This document shows positions 1 through 6,229 of a stretch of 10,612 nucleotides of DNA, in pieces. Source of the DNA: an uncultured Clostridia bacterium (GTDB lineage: Bacteria > Bacillota_A > Clostridia > TANB77 > CAG-508); assembly GCA_948852375.1 (NCBI GenBank), contig CAQOYX010000027.1, forward strand, positions 7,859-18,470, given 5' to 3'. Every line of letters begins with the position of its first letter. Position 1 is the stretch's first letter. Below the pieces are notes generated by a model. That model saw nothing but the letters and a program-made list of their open reading frames with translations. It made no database searches and was not told the origin of the DNA. A program made the translations under genes and the position numbers.

Positions 1-3
1 GCT

Positions 4-558
4 TTATTCTGTTAATTTTTTTATATATCTTTCTAAATTTTGTTTACTTATCATTCCTTTATATGATTTTAGAACTTTTCCATCTTTATTTATAAATAGT
101 GTTTGCGGAATTGAATATACATTATAAGCATTTCCAGCACTATTTTGTGTATCAAAATATAGTGGAAAACTGTAATTGTTTTTATTTACAAATTCTTTTA
201 CATTTTTTACTGTATCATTGTATCCATCTGTTAAATTAACCATTAAAAATTCTACATCTTTATTATATTTTTTATATGCTTCTTGAAATTCTGGTAGTTC
301 TTGTTTACATGGATTGCACCATGTTGCCCAAAAGTTGACTACTATTGGTCTTCCAAAGTAATTTGATAAACTTACTTTTTCACCTTCTATATTTAATACT
401 TGAAAATCTTTTGCATTATTTAAGTTCTTTTGTTCGTTTTCTACCTTTATTTCTTTTGGCAAATATTTGCTAGTTAAATACTTATATCCTACTGTTGCAA
501 GTATTATAACTGCTATAAAAATTGCTAAATATATCATAATTTTTAAATATTTTTTCAC
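4..558 (-). CDS. TlpA/ResA-type membrane-anchored thioredoxin
   Basis: Thiol-disulfide oxidoreductase of 184 aa, probably tethered to the outer face of the membrane. A Lys-rich start is followed by one hydrophobic segment (about residues 7-28) that acts as an uncleaved anchor. A thioredoxin fold follows with the active site WCNPC (about residues 80-84) preceded by VVNFWAT, and a cis-Pro-like IPQTLFI near residues 150-156. The start is GTG at 558; an overlapping ATG two bases upstream is out of frame. AAAGGA lies 7 bases before the GTG. The gene sits 55 bp downstream of ccdA on the same strand, so CcdA probably passes electrons to it. There is no in-frame CGG codon and the frame is intact. The family (TlpA/ResA/AhpC-TSA-like) is clear; the actual client protein is not visible. 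Confidence 0.9.
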   Translation of the reverse strand: MKKYLKIMIYLAIFIAVIILATVGYKYLTSKYLPKEIKVENEQKNLNNAKDFQVLNIEGEKVSLSNYFGRPIVVNFWATWCNPCKQELPEFQEAYKKYNKDVEFLMVNLTDGYNDTVKNVKEFVNKNNYSFPLYFDTQNSAGNAYNVYSIPQTLFINKDGKVLKSYKGMISKQNLERYIKKLTE

Positions 559-613
559 ATTAAAATCCTTTCCTTTTTATAAGTTTACATAATTTATATT
601 TGTTTTAAACTAT

Positions 614-1270
614 TTATATAAAATAATATAATAAACTATTCATTATTCCAAATATTATTGCTATTCCAATTATTATTAAAAATATTCCACATATGTTGTT
701 TATTATCTTGTAATGCTTTTTTATAAAGTCGAATACAGTATTTATCTTTTTTATTAAAATTGCTGATACAATTATTGGTATTCCTAATCCTAATGAATAA
801 ACAAATAATAATGATACCCCTTTTAATACTGTTCCTGAAACTCCTGCCATCATTAGGGCAGACCCTAAAAATGCTCCTATACATGGTGTTAAATTTATTG
901 AGAAAATTACCCCAAATATAAATGCTGAGGCTATTCCTGTAATTTTTTTATCTGTTCTTCCTATTCCTTTAAAAAATGGTATATCTATAAATTCTAAGTA
1001 ATTTAATCCAAATATTATTACTACTAGTCCACATACTATATTAACAATGGTTTGATGTTCTTTTAACATGGCTCCTATTGTTCCTGCGAATATTCCTAAT
1101 ATACAAAATACTATTGTAAATCCTATTACAAATGCTATAGAGTTTATTATTGTATTATTCTTTTTATTTACATCTCCTGCAAAATATGTTAAATATATTG
1201 GTATCATTGGTAACATACATGGTGATATGAAGGAGATAAGTCCTTCTAAAAAAGTAATAAGATAAATCAT
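614..1270 (-). CDS. ccdA: CcdA/DsbD-type thiol-disulfide transmembrane electron carrier
   Basis: Polytopic membrane protein of 218 aa with about six hydrophobic segments, the usual size of stand-alone CcdA. The two conserved redox cysteines lie in the family's Cys-Pro contexts: FISPCMLPMIPIY in the first helix (about residues 14-26) and NLTPCIGAFLGSA in the middle (about residues 125-137). CcdA carries reducing equivalents from cytosolic thioredoxin across the membrane to TlpA-type partners, and the partner gene lies immediately downstream. The start is ATG at 1270, with AAGGAGG about 8 bases upstream, one of the strongest RBSs in the window. The gene is intact and has no in-frame CGG codon. 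It diverges from the Cof HAD gene across a 170-base spacer that holds both promoters. Confidence 0.92.
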   Translation of the reverse strand: MIYLITFLEGLISFISPCMLPMIPIYLTYFAGDVNKKNNTIINSIAFVIGFTIVFCILGIFAGTIGAMLKEHQTIVNIVCGLVVIIFGLNYLEFIDIPFFKGIGRTDKKITGIASAFIFGVIFSINLTPCIGAFLGSALMMAGVSGTVLKGVSLLFVYSLGLGIPIIVSAILIKKINTVFDFIKKHYKIINNICGIFLIIIGIAIIFGIMNSLLYYFI

Positions 1271-1306
1271 GAAATTGCCTCCTTTTTTTTATTATTTGCA
1301 AATATT

Positions 1307-1315
1307 AGTATATCA
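1307..1315 (-). promoter_or_regulatory. extended -10 promoter for ccdA-tlpA
   Basis: Read on the minus strand this is TGATATACT, a TGn extended -10 element with -10 box TATACT, 37 bases upstream of the ccdA start. No good -35 is visible at 17 bases (TAGCTT), which fits an extended -10 promoter. Confidence 0.45.
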
Positions 1316-1373
1316 TACCAAAATGAAAAAAGCTATTACTTTCTGTGTAACAATATCTTGCGAGCATAAATAT

Positions 1374-1402
1374 TTGACATTTCTTTAAAAATTATGTATA
1401 AT
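1374..1402 (+). promoter_or_regulatory. consensus sigma-A promoter of the Cof HAD gene
   Basis: TTGACA (1374-1379), exactly 17 bases, then TATAAT (1397-1402), all consensus. It lies 38 bases before the ATG at 1441 and probably drives the HAD-udk-GDT1 series on the plus strand. Confidence 0.85.
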
Positions 1403-1440
1403 TTACATAATGAAAGAATTAAGAAATGGAGAATTTAATT

Positions 1441-2380
1441 ATGTTTAAAATGTTAGTATTAGATTTAGATGGAACATTATTAGATGATGACAAAGACATT
1501 CCTGAACAAAATATTAAAGCAATTCAAAAATTATATGATCGTTTTGGTATAATTCCAGTCATTGCAACTGCCAGACCTTTAGAGGTTGCAATGTATATTG
1601 CAAATAAAGGTGGAGATGCATTTCGGAAATTATATTATTGCTACAAATGGAGCTATTTTAAAAGATCTTAAGCAAGATAAATTTTTGATTAACTTGCATT
1701 TATCAGATGAACAAATTACTAGTTTGGTTGATGTTTGTAAGCAAAATGGTCTGGAATATGAATTTATGACTACAAAATGTGAAGTAGCAGATAGCAAATA
1801 TTCTTATAGACGTGTTATTGACCCAATGTATGATAATATGGGGGTTCCATTTAATTATCAAACTAATTTAGAGGATTATATAAAAAACTTGACTGACCCC
1901 ATTCCTTTATTTTCTGTTAATGGTACAGAAGAAGAATTATCATCTTGCTATAATAAACTTATATGCATTCCTGATTTACAAATATCTGAACAATGTATAC
2001 GTACAACACCTGAAAAAGATTCTGAAGGAAAAATAAAAACTATTTCTTATCACGATATTATGAGAAAGGGAGTTACTAAAGCAAGTGCAATTGAAATATT
2101 AGCAGCACACTTGGGAATAAAAAAGGAAGAAATTATTGCTGTAGGAGATGGTGGAAATGATATGGAAATGTTACAAGTTGCTGGGCTAAAAATAGCTATG
2201 TTGAATGCTAAACCAGAACTAAAGGAAATTGCAAATATTATAACTCCAGTAGATAATAATCATGGTGGTGTTGGCAAAACTATTAATGCCATCTATAATA
2301 TGTTGGAAAGAAGAAAACAATTTATTATAGAAAAAACATCACGTAAAAAAGATTTTTCAAATGTACTAGACTTATCATAA
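1441..2380 (+). CDS. Cof-type HAD-IIB phosphatase, read through a +1 shift at CGG 1624
   Basis: Cytosolic sugar-phosphate or flavin-phosphate type phosphatase of the Cof family, 312 aa when the two frames are joined. Motif I is LDLDGTLL (Asp8/Asp10), motif II is VIATARP, a Lys precedes SAIEILAAHLGI (motif III), and motif IV is AVGDGGNDMEML. Start ATG 1441 is preferred over ATG 1426 because GGAG (1428-1431) sits 9 bases before it. The first 61 codons run 1441-1623; codon 62 is CGG (1624-1626). From there the family sequence (NYIIATNGA) continues only in the +1 frame, starting with GGA at 1625. Without the shift translation stops 14 codons after the CGG. All motifs are intact on both sides, so this looks like a working recoded gene, or one with a single C insertion, not a decayed one. 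Exact substrate unknown. Confidence 0.85.
1624..1626 (+). other. in-frame CGG, +1 shift site 1 (Cof HAD)
   Basis: Upstream frame reads GCA TTT CGG AAA; the conserved protein resumes as GCA TTT (C) GGA AAT TAT, so one base, the C, is skipped and Gly is inserted. The CGG itself is seen directly; recoding is inferred. Confidence 0.75.
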
Positions 2381-2433
2381 TTATTTTTATAACTATGTGT
2401 ACCTTTAGAACAAAATAAAAACAACAGCATGAT

Positions 2434-2465
2434 AGGTTTATAGGTAAATCCTTTATAAAAAACCT
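2434..2465 (+). terminator. possible terminator after the Cof HAD gene
   Basis: Imperfect hairpin with arms at 2434-2444 and 2450-2465 (AGGTTTATAGG against CCTTTATAAAAAACCT), followed by AAATATTTTT. It sits 54 bases past the HAD stop and 29 bases before udk. It could be a weak or attenuating terminator; the stem is AU-rich and not perfect. Confidence 0.35.
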
Positions 2466-2493
2466 AAATATTTTTCAAGGAATGAATTTTAGT

Positions 2494-3110
2494 ATGAATA
2501 CACCAATTATAATAGGTATCGCAGGTGGAACTGCTTCTCGGAAAAACTACATTAGCAAATAAAATTAAAGAGGAATTTAATGATAAAGCTATAATTTTAT
2601 CTCATGATTTTTATTACAAAAGTTTATCCAATATAACATTAGAAGAACGCATGAAAAGAAACTATGATTGTCCTTCGGCATATGAAACAGATTTATTAAT
2701 TGATCATGTTAAATTTTTATTAACTGGCAAAACTATTGAAAGACCTATATATTCTTATACAGAACGTCTTAGGCAAAAAGATACAGTTACAGTTAATGTA
2801 GCACCTATAATTATTATAGAAGGTATACTTGTTTTAGAAAATGATGAACTTGCAGATTTAATGGATATTAAAATTTTTGTTGATACAGATTCAGACATAA
2901 GGTTTACTAGATTAATTCGGAAGAGATATAAAAGAAAGAGGTTTAAATTTGGATTATCTTATTCAAAAATATATCACTACATTGAAACCAATGCATGAGA
3001 AATATGTTGAGCCTACTAAAATGAAAGCAGATATTATTATTCCTGGAAATAATGATATTAATGATATGTCTTGTAGTATTATTATTGAAAAAATTAGAAG
3101 TATGATATAG
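2494..3110 (+). CDS. udk: uridine kinase, read through two +1 shifts at CGG 2539 and 2918
   Basis: Phosphorylates uridine and cytidine in pyrimidine salvage. Joining three frame segments (15 + 126 + 63 codons) gives 204 aa, the normal length for bacterial Udk. The N-terminus reads MNTPIIIGIAGGTAS, then GKTTLANKI completes the Walker A motif; the HDFYYK, NYDCPSAY and IIIIEGILVLEN signatures follow in the second segment, and RDIKERG, LKPMHEKYVEPTK and ADIIIPG in the third. The first CGG (2539-2541) falls exactly at the invariant Walker A Gly, which is restored as GGA in the +1 frame. The second (2918-2920) precedes the conserved RDI..RG lid region. ATG 2494 is chosen because MNTPIIIGIAGG matches the family start; AAGGAA lies about 11 bases upstream. 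Without shifting, only a 22-residue peptide would be made. Confidence 0.9.
2539..2541 (+). other. in-frame CGG, +1 shift site 2 (udk Walker A)
   Basis: Upstream frame GCT TCT CGG AAA; the protein resumes as TCT (C) GGA AAA ACT ACA, giving S-G-K-T-T. The Gly is required by the P-loop, so the residue placed here can be deduced. The unshifted frame stops six sense codons later. Confidence 0.85.
2918..2920 (+). other. in-frame CGG, +1 shift site 3 (udk lid region)
   Basis: Reads TTA ATT CGG AAG; the protein resumes as ATT (C) GGA AGA GAT ATA, giving I-G-R-D-I. The shifted position is variable in Udk, so Gly is tolerated. Keeping CGG as Arg and dropping one A afterwards (I-R-R-D) would also fit, so this site is less decisive than site 2. 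Confidence 0.7.
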
Positions 3111-3235
3111 ATTTTTGTTTTCTATATATCTATTATTGAAAAGTTGAATTTTAATATACAAGATCTATGTTCTAATTTATTAGTTTTTCCTCATATTTTT
3201 ATTTCTTCTACATACTTATTACTTAGGTGATTTTA

Positions 3236-3854
3236 ATGCAGTGCTTGTATCCTTTTTTGGTATCTTTCTTTATGGTTTTTATGGCTGAACTTGGTGATAA
3301 AACACAACTTTTAGTTTTATCTTTTTCTAGTAAAGTAAAAAGTTTTTCTATTTTGCTTGGTGTTGCTTTACGGTTCTTTTTTTAGCCATGGTATTGCCAT
3401 TTTATTTGGTGGTTTTTTGGGAGCTCTCGATAACACATGGCTTCATACTATTTTAGAATTTATTACATATGTATCTTTTTTGTTTTTTGGAATTATTACT
3501 TTAATGAATAGAGAAAATAATGGAGATAATTCTGATAAATGTAATTTTTTAAATAAGATTTCTAATTTAGCTATAGGATATATTTTTATTATTGCTTTTA
3601 GTATTGCTATTGGTGAATTTGGTGATAAAACTTTTCTTGCATCTCTTGGACTTGGAATACAGTTTCCTGCTTTTAAAGTATATTTAATTTTAGGTGCTAT
3701 TTTAGGTATGGTTGCAAGTGATTCTATTGCTATTTTATTTGGTAAGTGTTTAGCAAATCATATTTCTTATAAATGCATGAATACTTTATCTGGAGTAATT
3801 TTTCTTTTGTTTGGAGTAATTGGTATGATTGGTTTTTTAGTAAATTTGGTTTAG
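3236..3854 (+). CDS. GDT1/TMEM165 (UPF0016) cation transporter, read through a +1 shift at CGG 3371
   Basis: Membrane protein of the GDT1/TMEM165 family (Mn2+/Ca2+ transport or exchange). Joined length is 205 aa (45 + 160 codons), normal for bacterial members. The two family signatures are present: MAELGDKTQ in the first half and IGEFGDKTF in the second, each in a hydrophobic three-helix repeat. The ATG at 3236 has AGGTGA 5-6 bases upstream. CGG at 3371-3373 is codon 46; the correct frame (GSFFSHGIAILFGG) starts with GGT at 3372. The unshifted frame reads only FFF and then TAG. One EGDKT motif lies on each side of the shift, so an unshifted product would carry only half the transporter. It follows udk by 125 bases on the same strand and ends directly at a strong hairpin. 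Confidence 0.85.
3371..3373 (+). other. in-frame CGG, +1 shift site 4 (GDT1)
   Basis: GCT TTA CGG TTC in the upstream frame; resumes as TTA (C) GGT TCT TTT. The family has a small residue (Ala/Gly) here, which agrees with Gly from GGT. The 0-frame stop TAG comes three sense codons later. Confidence 0.78.
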
Positions 3855-3887
3855 AGAATCCTGCAAGCTAAATGCTTGCAGGATTCT
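3855..3887. terminator. perfect 13-bp hairpin between convergent genes
   Basis: Arms 3855-3867 and 3875-3887 are perfectly complementary with a 7-base loop, beginning one base after the GDT1 stop codon. It probably ends the plus-strand unit and may also serve the orphan gene converging from the minus strand. There is no clear T-run on either side, which is unusual for an intrinsic terminator. Confidence 0.6.
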
Positions 3888-3927
3888 AGACATTGCCTAC
3901 TTAAATGTTTGTCTTAAGTAAGAAAGG

Positions 3928-4200
3928 TTATTCTTCTGAATATGTTGGATGTAATTCCATTTCTCTTGAACGTTTTTTCAACATTTTATTTTCTTGTTTT
4001 TCTATGGTATTTTCCATACTACATTTCTTTACTCTAAATGCTCTTTTAACCGTCCAATCTTTAACTGTCTGTAAATACTCTGTGTATTTCTCATCTGAAA
4101 CATAAAATTTCTTCCGTATGAGACAACCTTTCCTTTTTCGACAGTCTGTGCAAAACTTCTGTTTTTCACACCTTAATGCTTGCATAATCATTCTAAGCAT
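3928..4200 (-). CDS. small Cys-rich protein of unknown function, with in-frame CGG
   Basis: Unrecognised 90-aa basic protein. A compact cysteine cluster, FCTDCRKRKGC (about residues 17-27), looks like a small zinc-binding knuckle; another Cys is at residue 11 and one more near residue 62. The rest is charged and probably helical. Expression signals are strong: TTGACA-17-TAAAAT upstream and AAAGGAG 9 bases before the ATG at 4200. Codon 29 is CGG (4114-4116, minus strand) in context ATA CGG AAG. Unlike the six shift sites, the +1 continuation gives no recognisable protein and meets a second in-frame CGG (4050-4052) followed by a stop if shifted again. The 0-frame tail is natural-looking and charged. 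Either CGG is read here as Arg, or the gene is foreign and not fully expressed. The C-terminal part could also be a transposase relic. Confidence 0.55.
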   Translation of the reverse strand: MLRMIMQALRCEKQKFCTDCRKRKGCLIRKKFYVSDEKYTEYLQTVKDWTVKRAFRVKKCSMENTIEKQENKMLKKRSREMELHPTYSEE

Positions 4201-4232
4201 TATGTTAAACTCCTTTCTATTTTATAATTCAG

Positions 4233-4261
4233 ATTTTATATTATTTTATATATTTTGTCAA
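4233..4261 (-). promoter_or_regulatory. sigma-A promoter of the Cys-rich orphan gene
   Basis: On the minus strand: TTGACA (4256-4261), 17 bases, TAAAAT (4233-4238), 32 bases before the start codon. It lies back to back with the yhbY promoter. Confidence 0.7.
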
Positions 4262-4284
4262 CATAATTTTTTTATATTTTGTAA

Positions 4285-4313
4285 TTGCATTACTACTTTT
4301 TATAGTGTATAAT
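4285..4313 (+). promoter_or_regulatory. sigma-A promoter of the yhbY operon
   Basis: TTGCAT (4285-4290), 17-base spacer, TATAAT (4308-4313), 25 bases before the yhbY ATG, so the leader is short. AAGGA lies at 4326-4330. Confidence 0.8.
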
Positions 4314-4338
4314 ATTAATAATTTTAAGGAATGGTGAT

Positions 4339-4638
4339 ATGATTATGACTAGTAAACAAAGAGCATATTTACGTGCTTTATCCAATAATTTAGAGGCTAT
4401 TTTTCAGATTGGCAAAAATGGTTTGAATAAGAATTTAATTAAACAGGTGGATGATGCTTTGGAGGCTCGTGAGCTTATTAAACTTTCTGTTTTAGAAACT
4501 GCTCCTGAGGATAATCACTTTTTAGCAAATACATTAGCAATTAGTACTAATTCTGTTTTAGTTCAAATTATTGGTAACAAGGTTACTTTATATAGACCTA
4601 AAAAGAAAAATTCTAAGATTGTTTTACCAAAAATTTAG
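4339..4638 (+). CDS. yhbY: YhbY/CRM-domain RNA-binding protein (ribosome assembly factor)
   Basis: A 99-aa single-domain CRM protein. Members bind pre-50S ribosomal particles and help large-subunit assembly. The domain begins with LTSKQRAYLRALSNNLEAIFQIGKNGL-type sequence (here MTSKQRAYLRAL at about residues 3-14). The GxxG-type loop is IGKNGLN, followed by LEARELIKLSVLE and ending LVQIIGNKVTLYRP, all hallmarks of YhbY. The length is typical (about 96-100 aa). ATG 4339 is used with AAGGA 8 bases upstream; ATG 4345 is an alternative. No in-frame CGG; intact. The UMPH-1-like gene follows 28 bases later with its own RBS, so the two probably share one transcript. Confidence 0.93.
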   Translation: MIMTSKQRAYLRALSNNLEAIFQIGKNGLNKNLIKQVDDALEARELIKLSVLETAPEDNHFLANTLAISTNSVLVQIIGNKVTLYRPKKKNSKIVLPKI

Positions 4639-4666
4639 ATGATGTATTAAAAACATGGAGGTTATT

Positions 4667-5459
4667 GTGGTATATATTAATACAAATAAACTTGATTCTT
4701 TTAATTTTAATAGTAATAACTTTTTGGTTATTATGGATTTTGATAATACTATTACTACTTTAGATAGTGAAGATTCTTGGACTGTTCTTCAAAATCCTAG
4801 TATTATGCCTCTTGAATTTGAAAAGCAATGTTTATTGCTATATGAAAAATACGGTTCTCTAGAACACGATTATTCTTTGGATATTTCTACTAAAAGTATT
4901 TATATGAAAAAGTGGTATCTTGATGTTATGGATCTTTTTTATTCATATGGCTTGACTTATGAAATTCTTAAAAAGTGTGTTTCGGCTCGGTAGCATAGCT
5001 TTTAAAAATGGAGTTAAAGATTTCTTATATGGTTTATCTTTAAGGCATATTCCAGTTGTTATTTTATCTGCTGGAATTGGTAATGTTATTATAGAAACTC
5101 TTAAATTGAATGATTGTTTTTATGATAATATTCATATAGTTAGTAATTTTATTAATTTTAAGGATAATTTAATGTTGCCTTTTAATGATGATGTTATTCA
5201 TACTTGTAACAAAAGTATGAATATGCTTCCAAGTAATATTGTTAGTATTGTTAAAAATAAGGACTATATTCTTTTATTTGGAGATTTAGTCGAAGATTTG
5301 AATATGGTTAATAAAGAAGATTTCTCAAAAACTATTTCTTTTGGTTTTTTAGATAAAAATGTAGAAGAAAATTTTGAACTTTATAAAAGTTCATTTGATA
5401 TTGTTTTAACTGATAATTCTTCTTTCTATGATGTTCTAAATATTTTTGATGAGTATTAA
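4667..5459 (+). CDS. UMPH-1-like pyrimidine 5'-nucleotidase (HAD), read through a +1 shift at CGG 4988
   Basis: HAD hydrolase resembling cytosolic 5'-nucleotidase III (UMPH-1), which dephosphorylates UMP and CMP. Joined length is 263 aa (107 + 156 codons). Motif I is VIMDFDNTIT near the N-terminus, an all-helical cap follows, then AFKNGVKDFLYGL, motif II PVVILSAGIGNVI, a Lys in HTCNKS (motif III) and motif IV LLFGDLVEDLNM. GTG 4667 is preferred as the start because TGGAGG (4656-4661) is 5 bases upstream; ATG 4655 would lie inside that RBS. CGG at 4988-4990 is codon 108 and is followed at once by TAG, so the 0-frame ends there and would leave only the motif I half. The +1 frame begins GGT AGC ATA GCT. 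Together with udk this makes a possible uridine/UMP interconversion pair. Confidence 0.82.
4988..4990 (+). other. in-frame CGG-TAG, +1 shift site 5 (UMPH-1-like)
   Basis: TCG GCT CGG TAG in the upstream frame; resumes as GCT (C) GGT AGC ATA. The 0-frame stop is directly adjacent to the CGG. Another CGG five bases earlier (4983-4985) is out of frame (TCG GCT) and causes no shift. Confidence 0.78.
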
Positions 5460-5468
5460 TTAATGTTA

Positions 5469-6171
5469 TTAATCCTCTTTTATCATTTTCTTTAGATCAT
5501 GACTACCTCCAAATTCATCTATATATCTTAGATTCGGAAATGTTTTTTTCATCTTTTCATTTGAAAATAGCATTTCTTCTATATATGTTTTTATATTATT
5601 TTCTTGTTTTGGTTGTAAATTATAATACCTTGCTACTACTCTGTTTTCATATGATTTTACTGCCCATACTGTTCCGTATGCAATCTATAACTGCTAGTAT
5701 TATTATGGTTATGTTTATTTCTTTACTATTAGGGATTTGATTTATTATTTTATCTATAGCAGGCTTTATAAGTTTTATTAATATAATTGCTAATATTCCC
5801 CAAAATATTGAATATTTTACACATATTCTTCCGTTTAAATTCCAGTCTAAGTATGAATAATCCCAAAATCTCATTCCATACATTGCCTCTAATATATAGC
5901 TTAATGCATATTCTATTATATTGCCTAATATGCTCCCAGCTAAAAATAGCTTTATTATGCTATTTTGATATTTATCTAATAATATTATTAGTATTGTAGC
6001 TCCTACTCCATATACCGGGCAAAATGGTCCCCATATTAGCCCTTTTCTGCTTTCTAAAATCCCTGTTGTAACATAACAAAATATTGTTTCTATTATTAAA
6101 CCAATTATACTAAATATGATAAGATACCATATAATTTGTTTTAAAGATATTTTTTGCTTATTGTTTTCCAC
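5469..6171 (-). CDS. CmpB-like (ABC_trans_CmpB) membrane protein, read through a +1 shift at CGG 5676-5674
   Basis: Multi-spanning membrane protein resembling the putative ABC-permease CmpB family of Firmicutes; its role is unknown. The first 165 codons hold a Lys-rich start and about four to five hydrophobic segments, with family-like stretches GLIWGPFCPVYGVG and MYGMRFWDYS. Codon 166 is CGG. In the 0-frame the protein ends 8 codons later; in the +1 frame, starting with GGA, 68 sense codons continue without interruption to TAA at 5471-5469. That tail is hydrophilic (WAVKSYENRVVARYYN, then KKTFPNLRYIDEFG) as expected for the cytosolic end of the family, giving 233 aa. GTG start at 6171 with AAGGAG 6 bases upstream. 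The gene is convergent with the nucleotidase gene, with 9 bases between the stops. Family assignment is from memory of motifs, hence moderate. Confidence 0.72.
5674..5676 (-). other. in-frame CGG, +1 shift site 6 (CmpB-like, minus strand)
   Basis: Minus strand reads TGC ATA CGG AAC; the +1 reading is ATA (C) GGA ACA GTA TGG and stays open for 68 codons. The same gene also has AAC GGA (LNGRIC, at about 5832), where the same CGGA tetramer is in the other phase and harmless. Confidence 0.7.
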
Positions 6172-6229
6172 ATTTTTCTCCTTTTTATTGTTTTATAAAT
6201 AACATTTTACAATATTTTGTGAATAATTG

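Noticed and set aside
636..1265. Open frames overlapping ccdA in other frames
   Set aside because: Shadows of ccdA, with composition typical of antisense or shifted AT-rich sequence and no start signals.
1426..1440. ATG 1426 as start of the Cof HAD gene
   Set aside because: The ATG overlaps the GGAG ribosome binding site that serves ATG 1441, and MFKMLVLDLDGT is the normal family start.
1600..2541. An internal Shine-Dalgarno-like stimulator upstream of shift sites 1 and 2 (AGGTGGA)
   Set aside because: It comes from local Gly codons and no such element is seen before sites 3, 5 and 6, so it is not a shared signal.
2943..3161. Minus-strand open frame over the 3' end of udk
   Set aside because: Antisense to the conserved third segment of udk, and Asn/Ile-rich as expected by chance.
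3905..4312. Plus-strand open frames at 3905-4105 and 4118-4312
   Set aside because: They overlap the better supported minus-strand Cys-rich gene and its promoter and lack a ribosome binding site.
1441..5676. Reading the five split genes as ordinary pseudogenes
   Set aside because: All catalytic motifs and family lengths are kept, every change is +1, and every one is at an in-frame CGG followed by GGN; random decay would vary. A single-base artefact cannot be excluded from the sequence alone.
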